Source: Fibrobacter sp. (GTDB taxonomy: Bacteria; Fibrobacterota; Fibrobacteria; Fibrobacterales; Fibrobacteraceae). From it: DNA of 64,000 nucleotides. Under the pieces are notes generated by a model. That model was not told where the DNA came from and did not search any database. It worked only from the letters and a program-made list of their open reading frames with translations. Position numbers and translations under genes: made by a program. Shown in pieces: positions 32,681 through 41,297 of the stretch. Within the stretch, counting starts at the first letter, position 1; every line of letters begins with the position of its first letter. The stretch spans positions 43,990 through 107,989 of the forward strand of contig JAKSID010000003.1 of assembly GCA_024399035.1 (NCBI GenBank), in the 5' to 3' direction.

Positions 32681-34083
32681 GTAAGTTTGTTTTGAAGTCT
32701 TCTGTGCTTGTGGCTTTTGCCCTGGCCGCCTGTTTTGTTGGTTGTACCATAGATACTGCGGGTACCGTAACCGATACTGGCAATACTGTTGCCGGTGTGG
32801 TTTATCGTGCCGATGGCTCCGAAGCCTCCGATGCAGTGGTCCGTATGGCTCGTATGCGTGTAGATAACGGTGTTGGCGTGCCGGACCTGATCGAGGTGAC
32901 CACCGATTCTAACGGTGCTTACTCCTTTGACTCTGTCTTGGCCGATACTTTCCAGTTGGCTGTTATTGACGCTGCTGTGTCTGAAATCTTCTACCTGCCC
33001 AGAACCACTCGTAAGACTAAGGGCCTCGACAAGATTACTTTGTCTAAGGCAGCTGTGTTTAAGAGCAGCCTAGTTTACGAAGATGTGGCTGAACCTGCGG
33101 TTCAGGTGGGCTCTCATTTCATTGTTGGCGTTTCTGGAACTCCGTTCTATGAAAGCGTCTTTGCTGGTGATACTTTCGAAATCCTCATGCCCGAAGGCGA
33201 CTGGTGGATGGAATTCTATCCGGGTGACGCCCAGATTGTGGCTAAACTCCAGAATTCTGGCGTGTCCGACACCATTGTCTATCGCACTTGGAGCATGGAT
33301 GGCGAACTGGAAGCCGGTGATACTCTTGAAATTGGCCCCTTCATTTGGAGCCCCACTGCAGAAATCGACTCCTTGATTAAGGAAAGTGAAGAAGAAGCCA
33401 AGGATGTTTCTCGAATCTCTGGCCAGGTTTTCTGCAAGAACGGTAAGGCTTGCGAAGGTGTCGAAGTCAACTTGATTACCGACCTGTACGGTTTTGGATT
33501 TGAAGGCGATTCCCTGAAGTTTAACGCAATGACTACGACCGATAGCACTGGTCGTTGGTGGCTGAATGTTCCTAAGGAAGTCCCGGAAGATTCCTTCCGC
33601 GTGGAATACCGCAGGATTCAGGATGACGTGGTTACTCAGACGGGTACTTCTCGCTATGTCCTGAAGAAGGAAGTCAAGGACCTGAAGGATACCTTGGACC
33701 TTGGCGTTGATACCCTGGGCAAGGCTGCCGGTCTTGTGAGCAAGGTTAACGTGATTATCGACAAGAATGATTCTACCCAGAGCAACAACTGCATGTTGAA
33801 TAGTGTGGTTGTTGGTATCAAGGGTACGTCTCACTTTGTTCGTGACGTGGCCTGCGAGACTTTTGTTCTTAGGGATATGCCTGCTGGGGCTCAAGAAGTT
33901 GTGCTGTATAGCGGTGACCGCAAGGTGATGGAAAAGATGCTGGAATCCGATGCTCCCAGCTTTGTTTACCTTACTTTGACGGGTGTAACCCTCCCGGAAG
34001 GCGCAATTCAGCAAATTCAGGGCATGACTTACCAGGTTCCCAGCCAAAATATTTTTGAAAACCCCCTTGCCAGTGAAGAATAG
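32677..34083 (+). CDS. Large lipoprotein with carboxypeptidase-regulatory-like domains
   Basis: 468 residues with a signal peptide and lipobox FVGC (Cys23). The first domain, TVAGVVYRADGSEASDAVVRMARM followed by NGAYSFDSVLADTFQLAVI, is a CarboxypepD_reg-like beta-sandwich. A second copy starts at ISGQVFCKNGKACEGVEVNL and ends DSTGRWWLNVP. These modules are structural or binding domains. The ATG overlaps the TIGR02147 stop, so the pair is translationally coupled. The ligand is unknown, and surface exposure is likely but unproven. The gene ends 25 bases before tRNA-Gln. Confidence 0.85.
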   Translation: MSKFVLKSSVLVAFALAACFVGCTIDTAGTVTDTGNTVAGVVYRADGSEASDAVVRMARMRVDNGVGVPDLIEVTTDSNGAYSFDSVLADTFQLAVIDAAVSEIFYLPRTTRKTKGLDKITLSKAAVFKSSLVYEDVAEPAVQVGSHFIVGVSGTPFYESVFAGDTFEILMPEGDWWMEFYPGDAQIVAKLQNSGVSDTIVYRTWSMDGELEAGDTLEIGPFIWSPTAEIDSLIKESEEEAKDVSRISGQVFCKNGKACEGVEVNLITDLYGFGFEGDSLKFNAMTTTDSTGRWWLNVPKEVPEDSFRVEYRRIQDDVVTQTGTSRYVLKKEVKDLKDTLDLGVDTLGKAAGLVSKVNVIIDKNDSTQSNNCMLNSVVVGIKGTSHFVRDVACETFVLRDMPAGAQEVVLYSGDRKVMEKMLESDAPSFVYLTLTGVTLPEGAIQQIQGMTYQVPSQNIFENPLASEE

Positions 34084-34108
34084 TTTTATTAACTTTGGCT
34101 TCACACGA

Positions 34109-34179
34109 TGAGTTATGGTGTAACGGTAGCACAACAGATTCTGACTCTGTTTGTCTAGGTTCGAATCCTGGTAACTCAA
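34109..34179 (+). tRNA. tRNA-Gln (anticodon CTG)
   Basis: The cloverleaf is complete: acceptor TGAGTTA / TAACTCA, anticodon stem ACAGA / TCTGT with loop TTCTGAC (anticodon CTG at 34141-34143), and T arm CTAGG-TTCGAAT-CCTGG. The 3' CCA is not encoded. A terminator follows at 34190. Its synthetase GlnS is encoded at 16846. Confidence 0.95.
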
Positions 34180-34189
34180 CTTAAAAGAA

Positions 34190-34217
34190 ACGGCTCTCAA
34201 AAGAGGGCCGTTTTTTT
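34190..34217 (+). terminator. Intrinsic terminator after tRNA-Gln
   Basis: ACGGCTCTC, loop AAAA, GAGgGCCGT, followed by seven T residues. Confidence 0.9.
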
Positions 34218-34245
34218 GTTGTTGAACGACATTTTTCTATGTTTG
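34215..34245 (+). promoter_or_regulatory. TTTG-N19-TATGTTTG promoter of the NSUN/RsmB-like gene
   Basis: TTTG at 34215-34218, a 19-base spacer, and TATGTTTG at 34238-34245, matching the Bacteroidetes primary-sigma promoter pattern. The ATG at 34252 is six bases further on, so transcription probably begins at or next to the start codon. Confidence 0.55.
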
Positions 34246-34251
34246 TGGGCA

Positions 34252-35010
34252 ATGGAATTTTTCGATTACTATGAAAAACTGTATGGCGAACGTTGGCCTG
34301 CGCTGCTGGAAGCTCTGAAGGGCGAGGGCAGGTCGACGAAATTGCAGTTTGGCGATGAACTGGAACCTTATTTTTTGGATGAGGCTTCGGTTTTTGCCGC
34401 GGAAGCGCTGGGCGTGGAGCCGGGAATGGACGTGCTGGACATGTGTGCTGCTCCTGGCGGAAAGACTCTGGTTATAGCTTCCAAACTGAAGGGGGAGGGG
34501 TCGTTGCAGAGCAACGATCGCTCACCGGATCGCCGTATGCGTTTGAAGCGTGTTATCGAAGATTCCCTGCCTGATTCCTGGCGCAGTATTATCAATGTGA
34601 CGGGCTACGATGGCATGAAGTTTGGCCTTCATAAGAAGGAATCCTACGATTGCATTTTGCTGGATGCGCCGTGTTCCTCGGATAGGCATGTTTTGGCCTC
34701 TCCGACCCATTTGGCGGAGTGGTCCAGCAAGCGTGTAAAGCGCCTTTCTGTGGAACAGGGAGCTCTTTTGGCCTCTGCCGTGGATGCCCTTAGGCCGGGT
34801 GGTTTTCTTGTATACGGAACCTGCGCCCTTTCCCCTATGGAAAATGACGATGTGGTCAAGAAAATCTTGAAAAAGCGCCCTTCAATGCAATCTGTTGAAA
34901 TCGCTGATTTGCTGCCTGGTGCAGACCGCACGGAATTGGGTGTTCATATCCTTCCGGACCGTTCTGAGGGAAGGGGCCCGATTTACTGCGCAAAATTGGT
35001 GAAAACCTAG
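34252..35010 (+). CDS. RsmB/NOP2/NSUN-family RNA cytosine-5 methyltransferase
   Basis: 252 residues from the ATG at 34252, preferred because a TAnnTTTG box lies directly upstream and the longer frame would need a TTG start. The class I SAM fold shows LDMCAAPGGKTLVIASKL (motif I) and DAPCSSDRHVL (motif IV with the release Cys). The catalytic Cys is in YGTCALSPMEND (motif VI). It lacks the N-terminal NusB-like domain of RsmB and the C-terminal PUA-like part of RsmF, being closer in size to NSUN4. The target (16S, 23S or tRNA) cannot be told from sequence. A terminator follows at 35016. Confidence 0.85.
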   Translation: MEFFDYYEKLYGERWPALLEALKGEGRSTKLQFGDELEPYFLDEASVFAAEALGVEPGMDVLDMCAAPGGKTLVIASKLKGEGSLQSNDRSPDRRMRLKRVIEDSLPDSWRSIINVTGYDGMKFGLHKKESYDCILLDAPCSSDRHVLASPTHLAEWSSKRVKRLSVEQGALLASAVDALRPGGFLVYGTCALSPMENDDVVKKILKKRPSMQSVEIADLLPGADRTELGVHILPDRSEGRGPIYCAKLVKT

Positions 35011-35015
35011 AGAAT

Positions 35016-35039
35016 AAAGGGACTTGAGTCCCTTTTTTT
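35016..35039 (+). terminator. Intrinsic terminator before the surface-protein run
   Basis: AAAGGGACT, loop TG, AGTCCCTTT, then T residues. It separates the methyltransferase from the 35056 gene. Confidence 0.85.
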
Positions 35040-35055
35040 ATGTATTTTTCTTTAC

Positions 35056-36648
35056 ATGTTGAAGAAGATTTTTGTTCTGTTTTCTTTCTTGAGTGTAATC
35101 GCGTTTGCCCAGGATGACGACTGGTCGATGGATGATTCTTCTGCTCAGGCAACAGTGTTCGAAGGTTCATCTGCGCAATCTGCCGATGAGGATCAAACCG
35201 CTACCCCCGCCGTTGTGGATACCACGGCTAAGGCCGCTGTAGAATCTGCGAAGCCCGCTGCTCCCGAAACTCCCAAGAGTAGGGAAGTCGCTGTTCGCTA
35301 TTGGGTCAGTGGCGACTCTGTTGAACTGGAAGCTATTTTCGTAAAGATTGAAAAGGATACGGTTTACCTTAAGAAGCCTACCGAAAAGCAAATGAAACGC
35401 TTTGCCCGCCTTGCTGACGCTGCCAATGCCGAACTTCAGAGAACCAATGGCCAGCAGGTTGAAGAAGCCGAAGAAGACGATGACGAAGAAGTTGAAATCA
35501 AGAAAGATACCTCGGTTATCATGACCGATGCAGTCAAGGAATCTGTTGCTGCCCAGTCTGAAACTGTTGCTGAGCCTCAGGCCGAAGATGACGGTGCTGA
35601 TGACGACTTTGAAACAGCCTTGGCCAAGGAAGATGACCGTAAGAAGATGGAGGAAATCGCAAAGGTTGAAGAAGAAATCCGCCAACGCGAAATCCAGGAT
35701 AGTATTGATGCTGACAAGGCAAATCCCTTTATCAAGATTTTCCGCCTGGACTTGAAGCGCCTCTATAACCTTGAAGACGAAGTGATGATTGATCTTTCGC
35801 TTTCCAACTACGTGGTGCCGGTCATTGTGGAAAAAGAAGAAAAGATTGAACTTTATCCTCCGGGAAGCGCCAATCTGTTGGTAGTGTCTGAACCTGCCGC
35901 CTGTTCTCTCTTTGTGAACGGCATTCCCTTAAAGCAGGTTGCTCCGGATACCATCAAGAATATCCGCCCGGGCAAATACACTATTTCTGTTATGCAGGTT
36001 CTTAAGGATGTGGAATGGTGGGGCTCCGTCGTTGTTCGCATCAACAAGGATAGCTTGAACAAGGTGACAATTCCTGTTCTTCGCCCGTCTACCCGTTTGA
36101 CCTTGAATACGGACCCTGAAGCGGTGGAAGTCTTTGTGAACGAAGCTCCCACGGAATATGTTATGCCCCATTACATTACCGATAAGGTGGTGGATAATGT
36201 TCAGCCCCAGGTCGGAGCAACGATTTACCTGCGCAAGGTGGGTTATCGAGATACTTCTGTAACTATGGAAATCAGACCGTACATGCCTAATCTGCTTAAT
36301 GTGGAAATGACTCCGGTGCTTGATGACCTTGACTTTATCCAGTCTCAAAACGAGTTTAATGCAAGGCGCAGTAAACATCGTAAGGGACGTATCATGATGT
36401 ATGCGTCTATTGCACCTATTGCTGTTGGTGGCATCCTGTGGTTCCTGGCAGAAAATGACTGGCGCCAGGCCGCCGACAAGAAACACGCCTACGAAAAGCT
36501 GGCTGCGTTCGATAGTCCTGATACCCAGAAGATGGTTAAGGACAACAATCGTTTGAATGACAGCGGCGACATCAAGTTTGGTATTGGCGTTGGACTCGGA
36601 GCTGTGGGCTTAGGCCTTCTTACAACAGGGTTTATCTTTGCTTTCTAA
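35056..36648 (+). CDS. Secreted PEGA-like protein with acidic coiled region and C-terminal membrane helices
   Basis: 530 residues. The signal peptide is KIFVLFSFLSVIAFA. An Asp/Ser/Ala-rich stretch leads to a first beta domain (VRYWVSGDSVELEAIFVKIE). A very acidic, probably coiled-coil part follows at about 130-215. Two PEGA-like beta modules come next (NLLVVSEPAACSLFVNGIPL with IRPGKYTISV, then TRLTLNTDPEAVEVFVNEAP). The end has a helix MYASIAPIAVGGILWFLA and a Gly-rich hydrophobic segment (GIGVGLGAVGLGLLTTGFI), so the tail is membrane-bound. It leads a five-gene run with tight spacing. PEGA modules are usually surface or glycan-contact domains. Function unknown. Confidence 0.75.
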   Translation: MLKKIFVLFSFLSVIAFAQDDDWSMDDSSAQATVFEGSSAQSADEDQTATPAVVDTTAKAAVESAKPAAPETPKSREVAVRYWVSGDSVELEAIFVKIEKDTVYLKKPTEKQMKRFARLADAANAELQRTNGQQVEEAEEDDDEEVEIKKDTSVIMTDAVKESVAAQSETVAEPQAEDDGADDDFETALAKEDDRKKMEEIAKVEEEIRQREIQDSIDADKANPFIKIFRLDLKRLYNLEDEVMIDLSLSNYVVPVIVEKEEKIELYPPGSANLLVVSEPAACSLFVNGIPLKQVAPDTIKNIRPGKYTISVMQVLKDVEWWGSVVVRINKDSLNKVTIPVLRPSTRLTLNTDPEAVEVFVNEAPTEYVMPHYITDKVVDNVQPQVGATIYLRKVGYRDTSVTMEIRPYMPNLLNVEMTPVLDDLDFIQSQNEFNARRSKHRKGRIMMYASIAPIAVGGILWFLAENDWRQAADKKHAYEKLAAFDSPDTQKMVKDNNRLNDSGDIKFGIGVGLGAVGLGLLTTGFIFAF

Positions 36649-36670
36649 AAAGGTGATTAATAGAATCATT

Positions 36671-37603
36671 ATGAAAAACAATTTTGGGTTAGTTGCATTA
36701 TTTGCATTTTTGTTAGGAGTTGTTCCTTCCTTTGCGCAAGACGCTCAGGAAGCTGTTTCTAGTTCTGAACCGAGTATCGTGGAATCGTCCAGTTCAGAGG
36801 TTGTGGAATCTTCTAGTTCTGAGACCGTCAGTTCTAGTTCCGAAGAGGTGGCTGCCTCTAGCTCTTCAAGCGTCGAAGAATCCAGTTCTTCAAGTTCCGA
36901 AGTGTCCAGTTCTTCGAGTGCAAAGACGGGTGGAATGCTGGGCGCCTTGTATCCTGTAGAACCCGACGAAACTATTTCCAAGGGACATATCTATTCTGGC
37001 TTGACCCTTTCCTTGATCCAGGCAAATTCCGAGGATGACGCCTTGAACATTATGATTGGCGATGTCTACGAGGCCTATGGCTATACCTTTACCTTGGAAG
37101 CCTTCGGTGGTTACTTCGTTAAGGATGCAATGGCCATTGGTATGAGGGCTGGCTACTCCCGTACTTGGTACGATATCGATTTTTCCTTGCTCGAAGATCT
37201 TTTGGATATGAAGCAGCATCGCAAGTACGTGAGCAACGGCTTCTTCTTCCAGCCTATGCTGAAAAATTACTTTAAGGTGATTTCTTCTAGAAATTTGTAT
37301 GTGTTTAATGAAACCTCGATTAAGCTAGGCTATTCCTACGGTATTTCTCAAAGCGACAATGGTGAGGATTTGGACAAGTCTAAAAATAGTTCTTGGTCTA
37401 TTGAGGTCGGCATCAATCCGGGCATTTGCATTATGGTGCTGGACCGATTTGCTTTTGAAACATCTGTGGGCTTGCTGGGCTTGAGCACCTCGGTTCTGGA
37501 TGTAGAAGAGAATGGCAAAAGCCATAGCCGTGTGGTGGCGAATGTCGTAAACTTTACCATTAACCTTTTGGCCTTGAATTTCTCTCTGGTCGCATTCTTC
37601 TAA
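36671..37603 (+). CDS. Outer-membrane beta-barrel protein with poly-Ser linker
   Basis: About 310 residues from the ATG at 36671; the longer frame starts from a TTG. The signal peptide ends at VVPSFAQ. Residues about 30-85 are Ser runs alternating with Glu/Val (VESSSSEVVESSSSE), a linker type common in Fibrobacter surface proteins. From GHIYSGLTLSLIQAN onward the protein alternates hydrophobic residues as in a beta-barrel and ends in Phe (SLVAFF), the usual barrel-assembly signal. The gene begins 22 bases after the PEGA-like gene. Confidence 0.75.
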   Translation: MKNNFGLVALFAFLLGVVPSFAQDAQEAVSSSEPSIVESSSSEVVESSSSETVSSSSEEVAASSSSSVEESSSSSSEVSSSSSAKTGGMLGALYPVEPDETISKGHIYSGLTLSLIQANSEDDALNIMIGDVYEAYGYTFTLEAFGGYFVKDAMAIGMRAGYSRTWYDIDFSLLEDLLDMKQHRKYVSNGFFFQPMLKNYFKVISSRNLYVFNETSIKLGYSYGISQSDNGEDLDKSKNSSWSIEVGINPGICIMVLDRFAFETSVGLLGLSTSVLDVEENGKSHSRVVANVVNFTINLLALNFSLVAFF

Positions 37604-37614
37604 GGAAAAACACT

Positions 37615-39129
37615 ATGCAGCGTAAACACTTTAAGAAGTTGGTTGTTGGTGGTGCTTTACTTGCCTCTTTAGGCTTGGTAACAGGTTGCGAAGAAACCGG
37701 CGCCAAGGTGTCTCCGGACGAAACCGAATCTGTTGAAATTTTCGAATCCGTAGACGTGACGGTTGACGCCAAGAATCACGAAATCACCTTGTCTGGTGCA
37801 GTTGATTCTTTGGTGGTTGGTTCGTTGGAAGCCTTGGGCGGAAACAAGTGTTTTGTTGCGATGGATGATGACCTGGTAGATCCCGAAATTGACTGGGACG
37901 AAGAACTGAAGGAAGGCTCTGTCATTAAGTTCGGTGACAACAACGAAGTTCGTATTGTTGTCTTGGATGACGAAAACCGTACGATTGCCGTGTGGACAGT
38001 TTCTTTCCCCGAAGAGAAGTCTTCTAGTTCCAAGGATAAGAGCTCCTCTAGCTTCTCTGAAGCGGCAGATGAAGAGGTATCCTCTAGCTCCGCTGAAGAA
38101 GTGGATGAGTCTAGCTCTAGCGAAGAGCCTGTTGAGGAAAGCTCCAACAGCGAAGAAACTGTTGAATCTAGCTCTAGTGAAGAAGTCGTAGAATCTAGCA
38201 GCTCCGTGGCAGTCGAAGAATCTAGCTCTAGCGAAGAACCTGTTGAGGAAAGCTCCAGCAGCGAAGAAATTGTTGAGTCCAGCTCCAGTGAAGAAGTTGT
38301 GGAATCCAGCTCTTCTGAAGAAATGGTGGAATCTTCTAGCAGCGCTGCAAATGAACCGCAGTTGCCGGGCACAAGCTTTGATAGTTGGGACAAGTCCTTC
38401 TGGGGCAGCACCAGCGATGCTATGGCGACCAAGGGTTACGGAATTTTCAATGTGGTTGTCGATTATGATATTACCATGGCTTCTGAAGCTAATGCCATAT
38501 TCAATAATTCAAAAATTACTCTGACTACTAAGTCTGTTTCTGGAACTGCTGCCGTGGGCATCCTTAAGATTGAGGGTGGCTGGAAAATGGCTGGTGGATT
38601 CTACTTTGCAGGATCTTACACAGGTACGGATGCCGCTTCCATCTATATGGCCGACAACAAAGATGCCGGTGCAGATAAGCGCCCTGCCGATTTCTCCCAG
38701 TATATGAAATTTGGTCAGCCTTTTGAAGGCCGCCCTGTAAGCTTCGATGTAACCTATGCTTATGTTCACAAGGATAACACGAACAGTACTTACCCGCAGT
38801 CTTCCTTGATTTATGTTGCTTTGGTTAGCGCAAATAACAAGATTGTGGCTGCAGGTAAGATTTCTGACAATGCCGCTGTGGATATGGGAAAGAAGACAGT
38901 ACCGCTGATATATGGTGGTGATGCAGGTTTGATCGCCGATGAAGCTATTGGCGTCAAGGGACTTTCTCTTGGAACAGGTGAAGAAGATGTTGCTTCTATT
39001 CGAGTAATGTTTGCATCTTCTGCGTTGGCTTATGTGGCTGATGGTGGAACCTCTTCTCAAATGGAGAAAAACTTCCGTGGTGGTGAAGGTTCCCAGCTGA
39101 TTATCGATGAATTCAAACTGAACTACTAG
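37615..39129 (+). CDS. PCMD-domain lipoprotein with Ser-rich linker
   Basis: 504 residues with signal peptide and lipobox LVTGC (Cys25). An Ig-like unit (about 35-135) ends with the VLDDENRTIAVWTVSF strand pair. A linker of about 110 residues built from repeated (E/V)ESSSSEE units follows. The C-terminal 260 residues, starting SFDSWDKSFWGSTSDA and ending SQLIIDEFKLNY, match the PCMD (putative carbohydrate-metabolism) domain, thought to bind glycans on the cell surface. It lies 11 bases after the barrel gene and eight before a longer PCMD paralogue. Confidence 0.75.
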   Translation: MQRKHFKKLVVGGALLASLGLVTGCEETGAKVSPDETESVEIFESVDVTVDAKNHEITLSGAVDSLVVGSLEALGGNKCFVAMDDDLVDPEIDWDEELKEGSVIKFGDNNEVRIVVLDDENRTIAVWTVSFPEEKSSSSKDKSSSSFSEAADEEVSSSSAEEVDESSSSEEPVEESSNSEETVESSSSEEVVESSSSVAVEESSSSEEPVEESSSSEEIVESSSSEEVVESSSSEEMVESSSSAANEPQLPGTSFDSWDKSFWGSTSDAMATKGYGIFNVVVDYDITMASEANAIFNNSKITLTTKSVSGTAAVGILKIEGGWKMAGGFYFAGSYTGTDAASIYMADNKDAGADKRPADFSQYMKFGQPFEGRPVSFDVTYAYVHKDNTNSTYPQSSLIYVALVSANNKIVAAGKISDNAAVDMGKKTVPLIYGGDAGLIADEAIGVKGLSLGTGEEDVASIRVMFASSALAYVADGGTSSQMEKNFRGGEGSQLIIDEFKLNY

Positions 39130-39137
39130 GGGTTAGT

Positions 39138-41282
39138 ATGAAACAGTTGATTTCCCTTTTTGCTCTTGCGTTGACGGTGCTTTCCTTTGTGGCTTGTACC
39201 GCTGATTATGATGAATTTGAAGCATCTCATTACAAGGTGCTCAAGAACATCACTTTTGAGGAACAGGATGGGGAAGCTTCTGTTTCTGAAGAGACCCATA
39301 TTATCAAAGTGACAACGGTGGCTCCGCCGGAATCCTTGGAAACATGGGATTCCTTGACCATTGAGTCCTTTAGCGCAAGCAACTTGGCGACACTCCATTT
39401 GGTGGATGGTAAGTTCAAGGAATTCCCCAGCGACTCTGCAGCCCTGGATTCCTTGGCAGAAGAGGTCTCTTACGTAAAGAAAAGTCTTAAGTCTGGTAGT
39501 AAAATTCGCGTTCCCAAGAGTCAGGTGGTTTACTTGATGCTTGTGGCCGAAAACGGTGACCCTGCCATCTGGAAACTGGAAATTGAAATTCCGGGCGTTG
39601 AAAAGGAAGAGTATTCCTCCGATTCTAAGGACGCAAAATCTTCTTCTAGCGTCAAGGATGGGGCTAGCTCTAGCAGTTCTGCAAAGGCCGAGTCTTCTAG
39701 CTCTAAGGCTTTGAAGACGGATACGGATTTGCAGTTGACCTTTAAGAATCAGTTCAAGGTGGCTCGTAGTGGCGACACCATTTCTATCAAGTTGGCTAGC
39801 GATCAAAAGATTGAAGATGCTGAAGTTGAATCCTTCAAGATTTCTGATGGAGCCTCTGTTTCTCCCGATCCCAAGGATGTGAAGGATTGGTCTAAGGCTC
39901 AGGAAATTGTGGTGACTGCAGAAGACGGTAAGACAAAGCAGACTTGGGTCGTGATTCTGGATGTTGCTGCAGAAGATGAAAAGCCCGCATCTACCGAGAA
40001 GGATCTGGTTTCTATTTCGGCTAAGAATGAAATTGCTCCTGCAAACATTGATTCTAAAAAGAATACCGTGGTTGTGCATCTTCAGAAGGAAAAAGAAATT
40101 GCTTCTGTTGAGTTGACCATCAAAGTCTCGGAATCCGCTTCCCAGAACTTGAAAGCTGAGGCTTTGGATTTGCGCGAACCAGTGACCATGACTATCATGG
40201 CTGAAGATGGCAGCACTGTGGAGTGGACTATTTCTGCTGATTTTGAGGAAGCTGCTGTGGCACCTCGAATTACTGCAATGAAGATTGCAGGAAACGACGC
40301 TGTTATTGAAAGTGAAGGTGAGGAAGGTTCGGAAAAATTCTTTATCCATTATGACAATTTGGATTTTTTGACTGATTTGACCAATCTTGAAGTCAGCGGA
40401 ATTGAACTGTCTGAAGATGCCTTTGTCGAAGATCTTGAAGATGGTGAAAAATATGACTTGTCCTTCAAGAAGGTTAAGGTTTCTAATGGCTTTGTTGACC
40501 AGGAATATGAAATCCGTGCTGGCTATCAGTTGCCGAATAGTGACTTTAGCGCAATCTCATACGGGGATGTTTGGCACAATGCAAATCAGGATTTTACAAT
40601 TTATAAAGTGACGTCGGCAACTTTGGTTTCTATTGGTAAGGGCAAAGGTGTACAGCTCAAAACAGGTTCTGCAGCAGGAAAAATTGCTAGTGGATCTTTG
40701 TATACGGCAGATTTTAACCCCAAAAACGTTGGTATAACAAGCTTGGCTAAAACATCTGATTGGCCTGATGGCAATGAACTTGTTGACTTTGGAAAAAAGT
40801 TTAATGCACGTCCCCGTTATCTTGAATTCCTTGCCAGCTATGATGGAAAAAAAGATAGTTGTGATATTTACCTAGTCTTGGAAAATAGAACCGGTGATAA
40901 GAATAGTGAGAGAATATCTTCAGACGTGAACAAACTGGTGGCTTCCGCATGGTATCGTTCTACAAGTATGAATAATGACGGCCGTCCGAATCCTGATGTG
41001 GTTTCTATATCTGAACCGGATGCGAATGGAATGACCCGAATTAGAATGAAGATAAACTATGGTGAACCTTTGGAAAATTCGCCCATCTATAATTCGTCTG
41101 CATTTGAAACAACTGTTCAGTCTAAAACAGGCAAGGCTATTAACAATGGTATGATTCAGGGAACAGGTGATGAGCCTGTAACTCATATTCGTATGGTGTA
41201 TGCTTCTAGTGGTGACGGACAACATTATAATGGTATATCTGGAGCAACATTGATTGTTGATGAAATGCGTTTGATTTACTAA
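39138..41282 (+). CDS. Larger PCMD-domain lipoprotein with Ig-like repeats
   Basis: 714 residues with signal peptide and lipobox FVAC (Cys20). At least three Ig-like repeats share an AE(D/N)G-x-W strand motif: LVAENGDPAIWKLEIEI, VTAEDGKTKQTWVVILDV and IMAEDGSTVEWTISADF. Ser-rich linkers separate the first and second. The last roughly 250 residues (SYGDVWHNANQDFTIYKV to LIVDEMRLIY) form a PCMD domain parallel to that of the preceding gene. The shared ending (II/LIVDE...L-Y) shows they are paralogues. Probably surface-exposed glycan-binding proteins, which is inference. Confidence 0.75.
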   Translation: MKQLISLFALALTVLSFVACTADYDEFEASHYKVLKNITFEEQDGEASVSEETHIIKVTTVAPPESLETWDSLTIESFSASNLATLHLVDGKFKEFPSDSAALDSLAEEVSYVKKSLKSGSKIRVPKSQVVYLMLVAENGDPAIWKLEIEIPGVEKEEYSSDSKDAKSSSSVKDGASSSSSAKAESSSSKALKTDTDLQLTFKNQFKVARSGDTISIKLASDQKIEDAEVESFKISDGASVSPDPKDVKDWSKAQEIVVTAEDGKTKQTWVVILDVAAEDEKPASTEKDLVSISAKNEIAPANIDSKKNTVVVHLQKEKEIASVELTIKVSESASQNLKAEALDLREPVTMTIMAEDGSTVEWTISADFEEAAVAPRITAMKIAGNDAVIESEGEEGSEKFFIHYDNLDFLTDLTNLEVSGIELSEDAFVEDLEDGEKYDLSFKKVKVSNGFVDQEYEIRAGYQLPNSDFSAISYGDVWHNANQDFTIYKVTSATLVSIGKGKGVQLKTGSAAGKIASGSLYTADFNPKNVGITSLAKTSDWPDGNELVDFGKKFNARPRYLEFLASYDGKKDSCDIYLVLENRTGDKNSERISSDVNKLVASAWYRSTSMNNDGRPNPDVVSISEPDANGMTRIRMKINYGEPLENSPIYNSSAFETTVQSKTGKAINNGMIQGTGDEPVTHIRMVYASSGDGQHYNGISGATLIVDEMRLIY

Positions 41283-41297
41283 TAACATTGGGATGTT

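Noticed and set aside
37900..38345. CRISPR-like repeat array
   Set aside because: The periodic sequence is in-frame coding for Ser/Glu-rich linkers, with no spacers of constant length.
39126..40349. Long open frame (407 codons) on the - strand
   Set aside because: Antisense to the PCMD lipoprotein, whose signal peptide and domains are clear.
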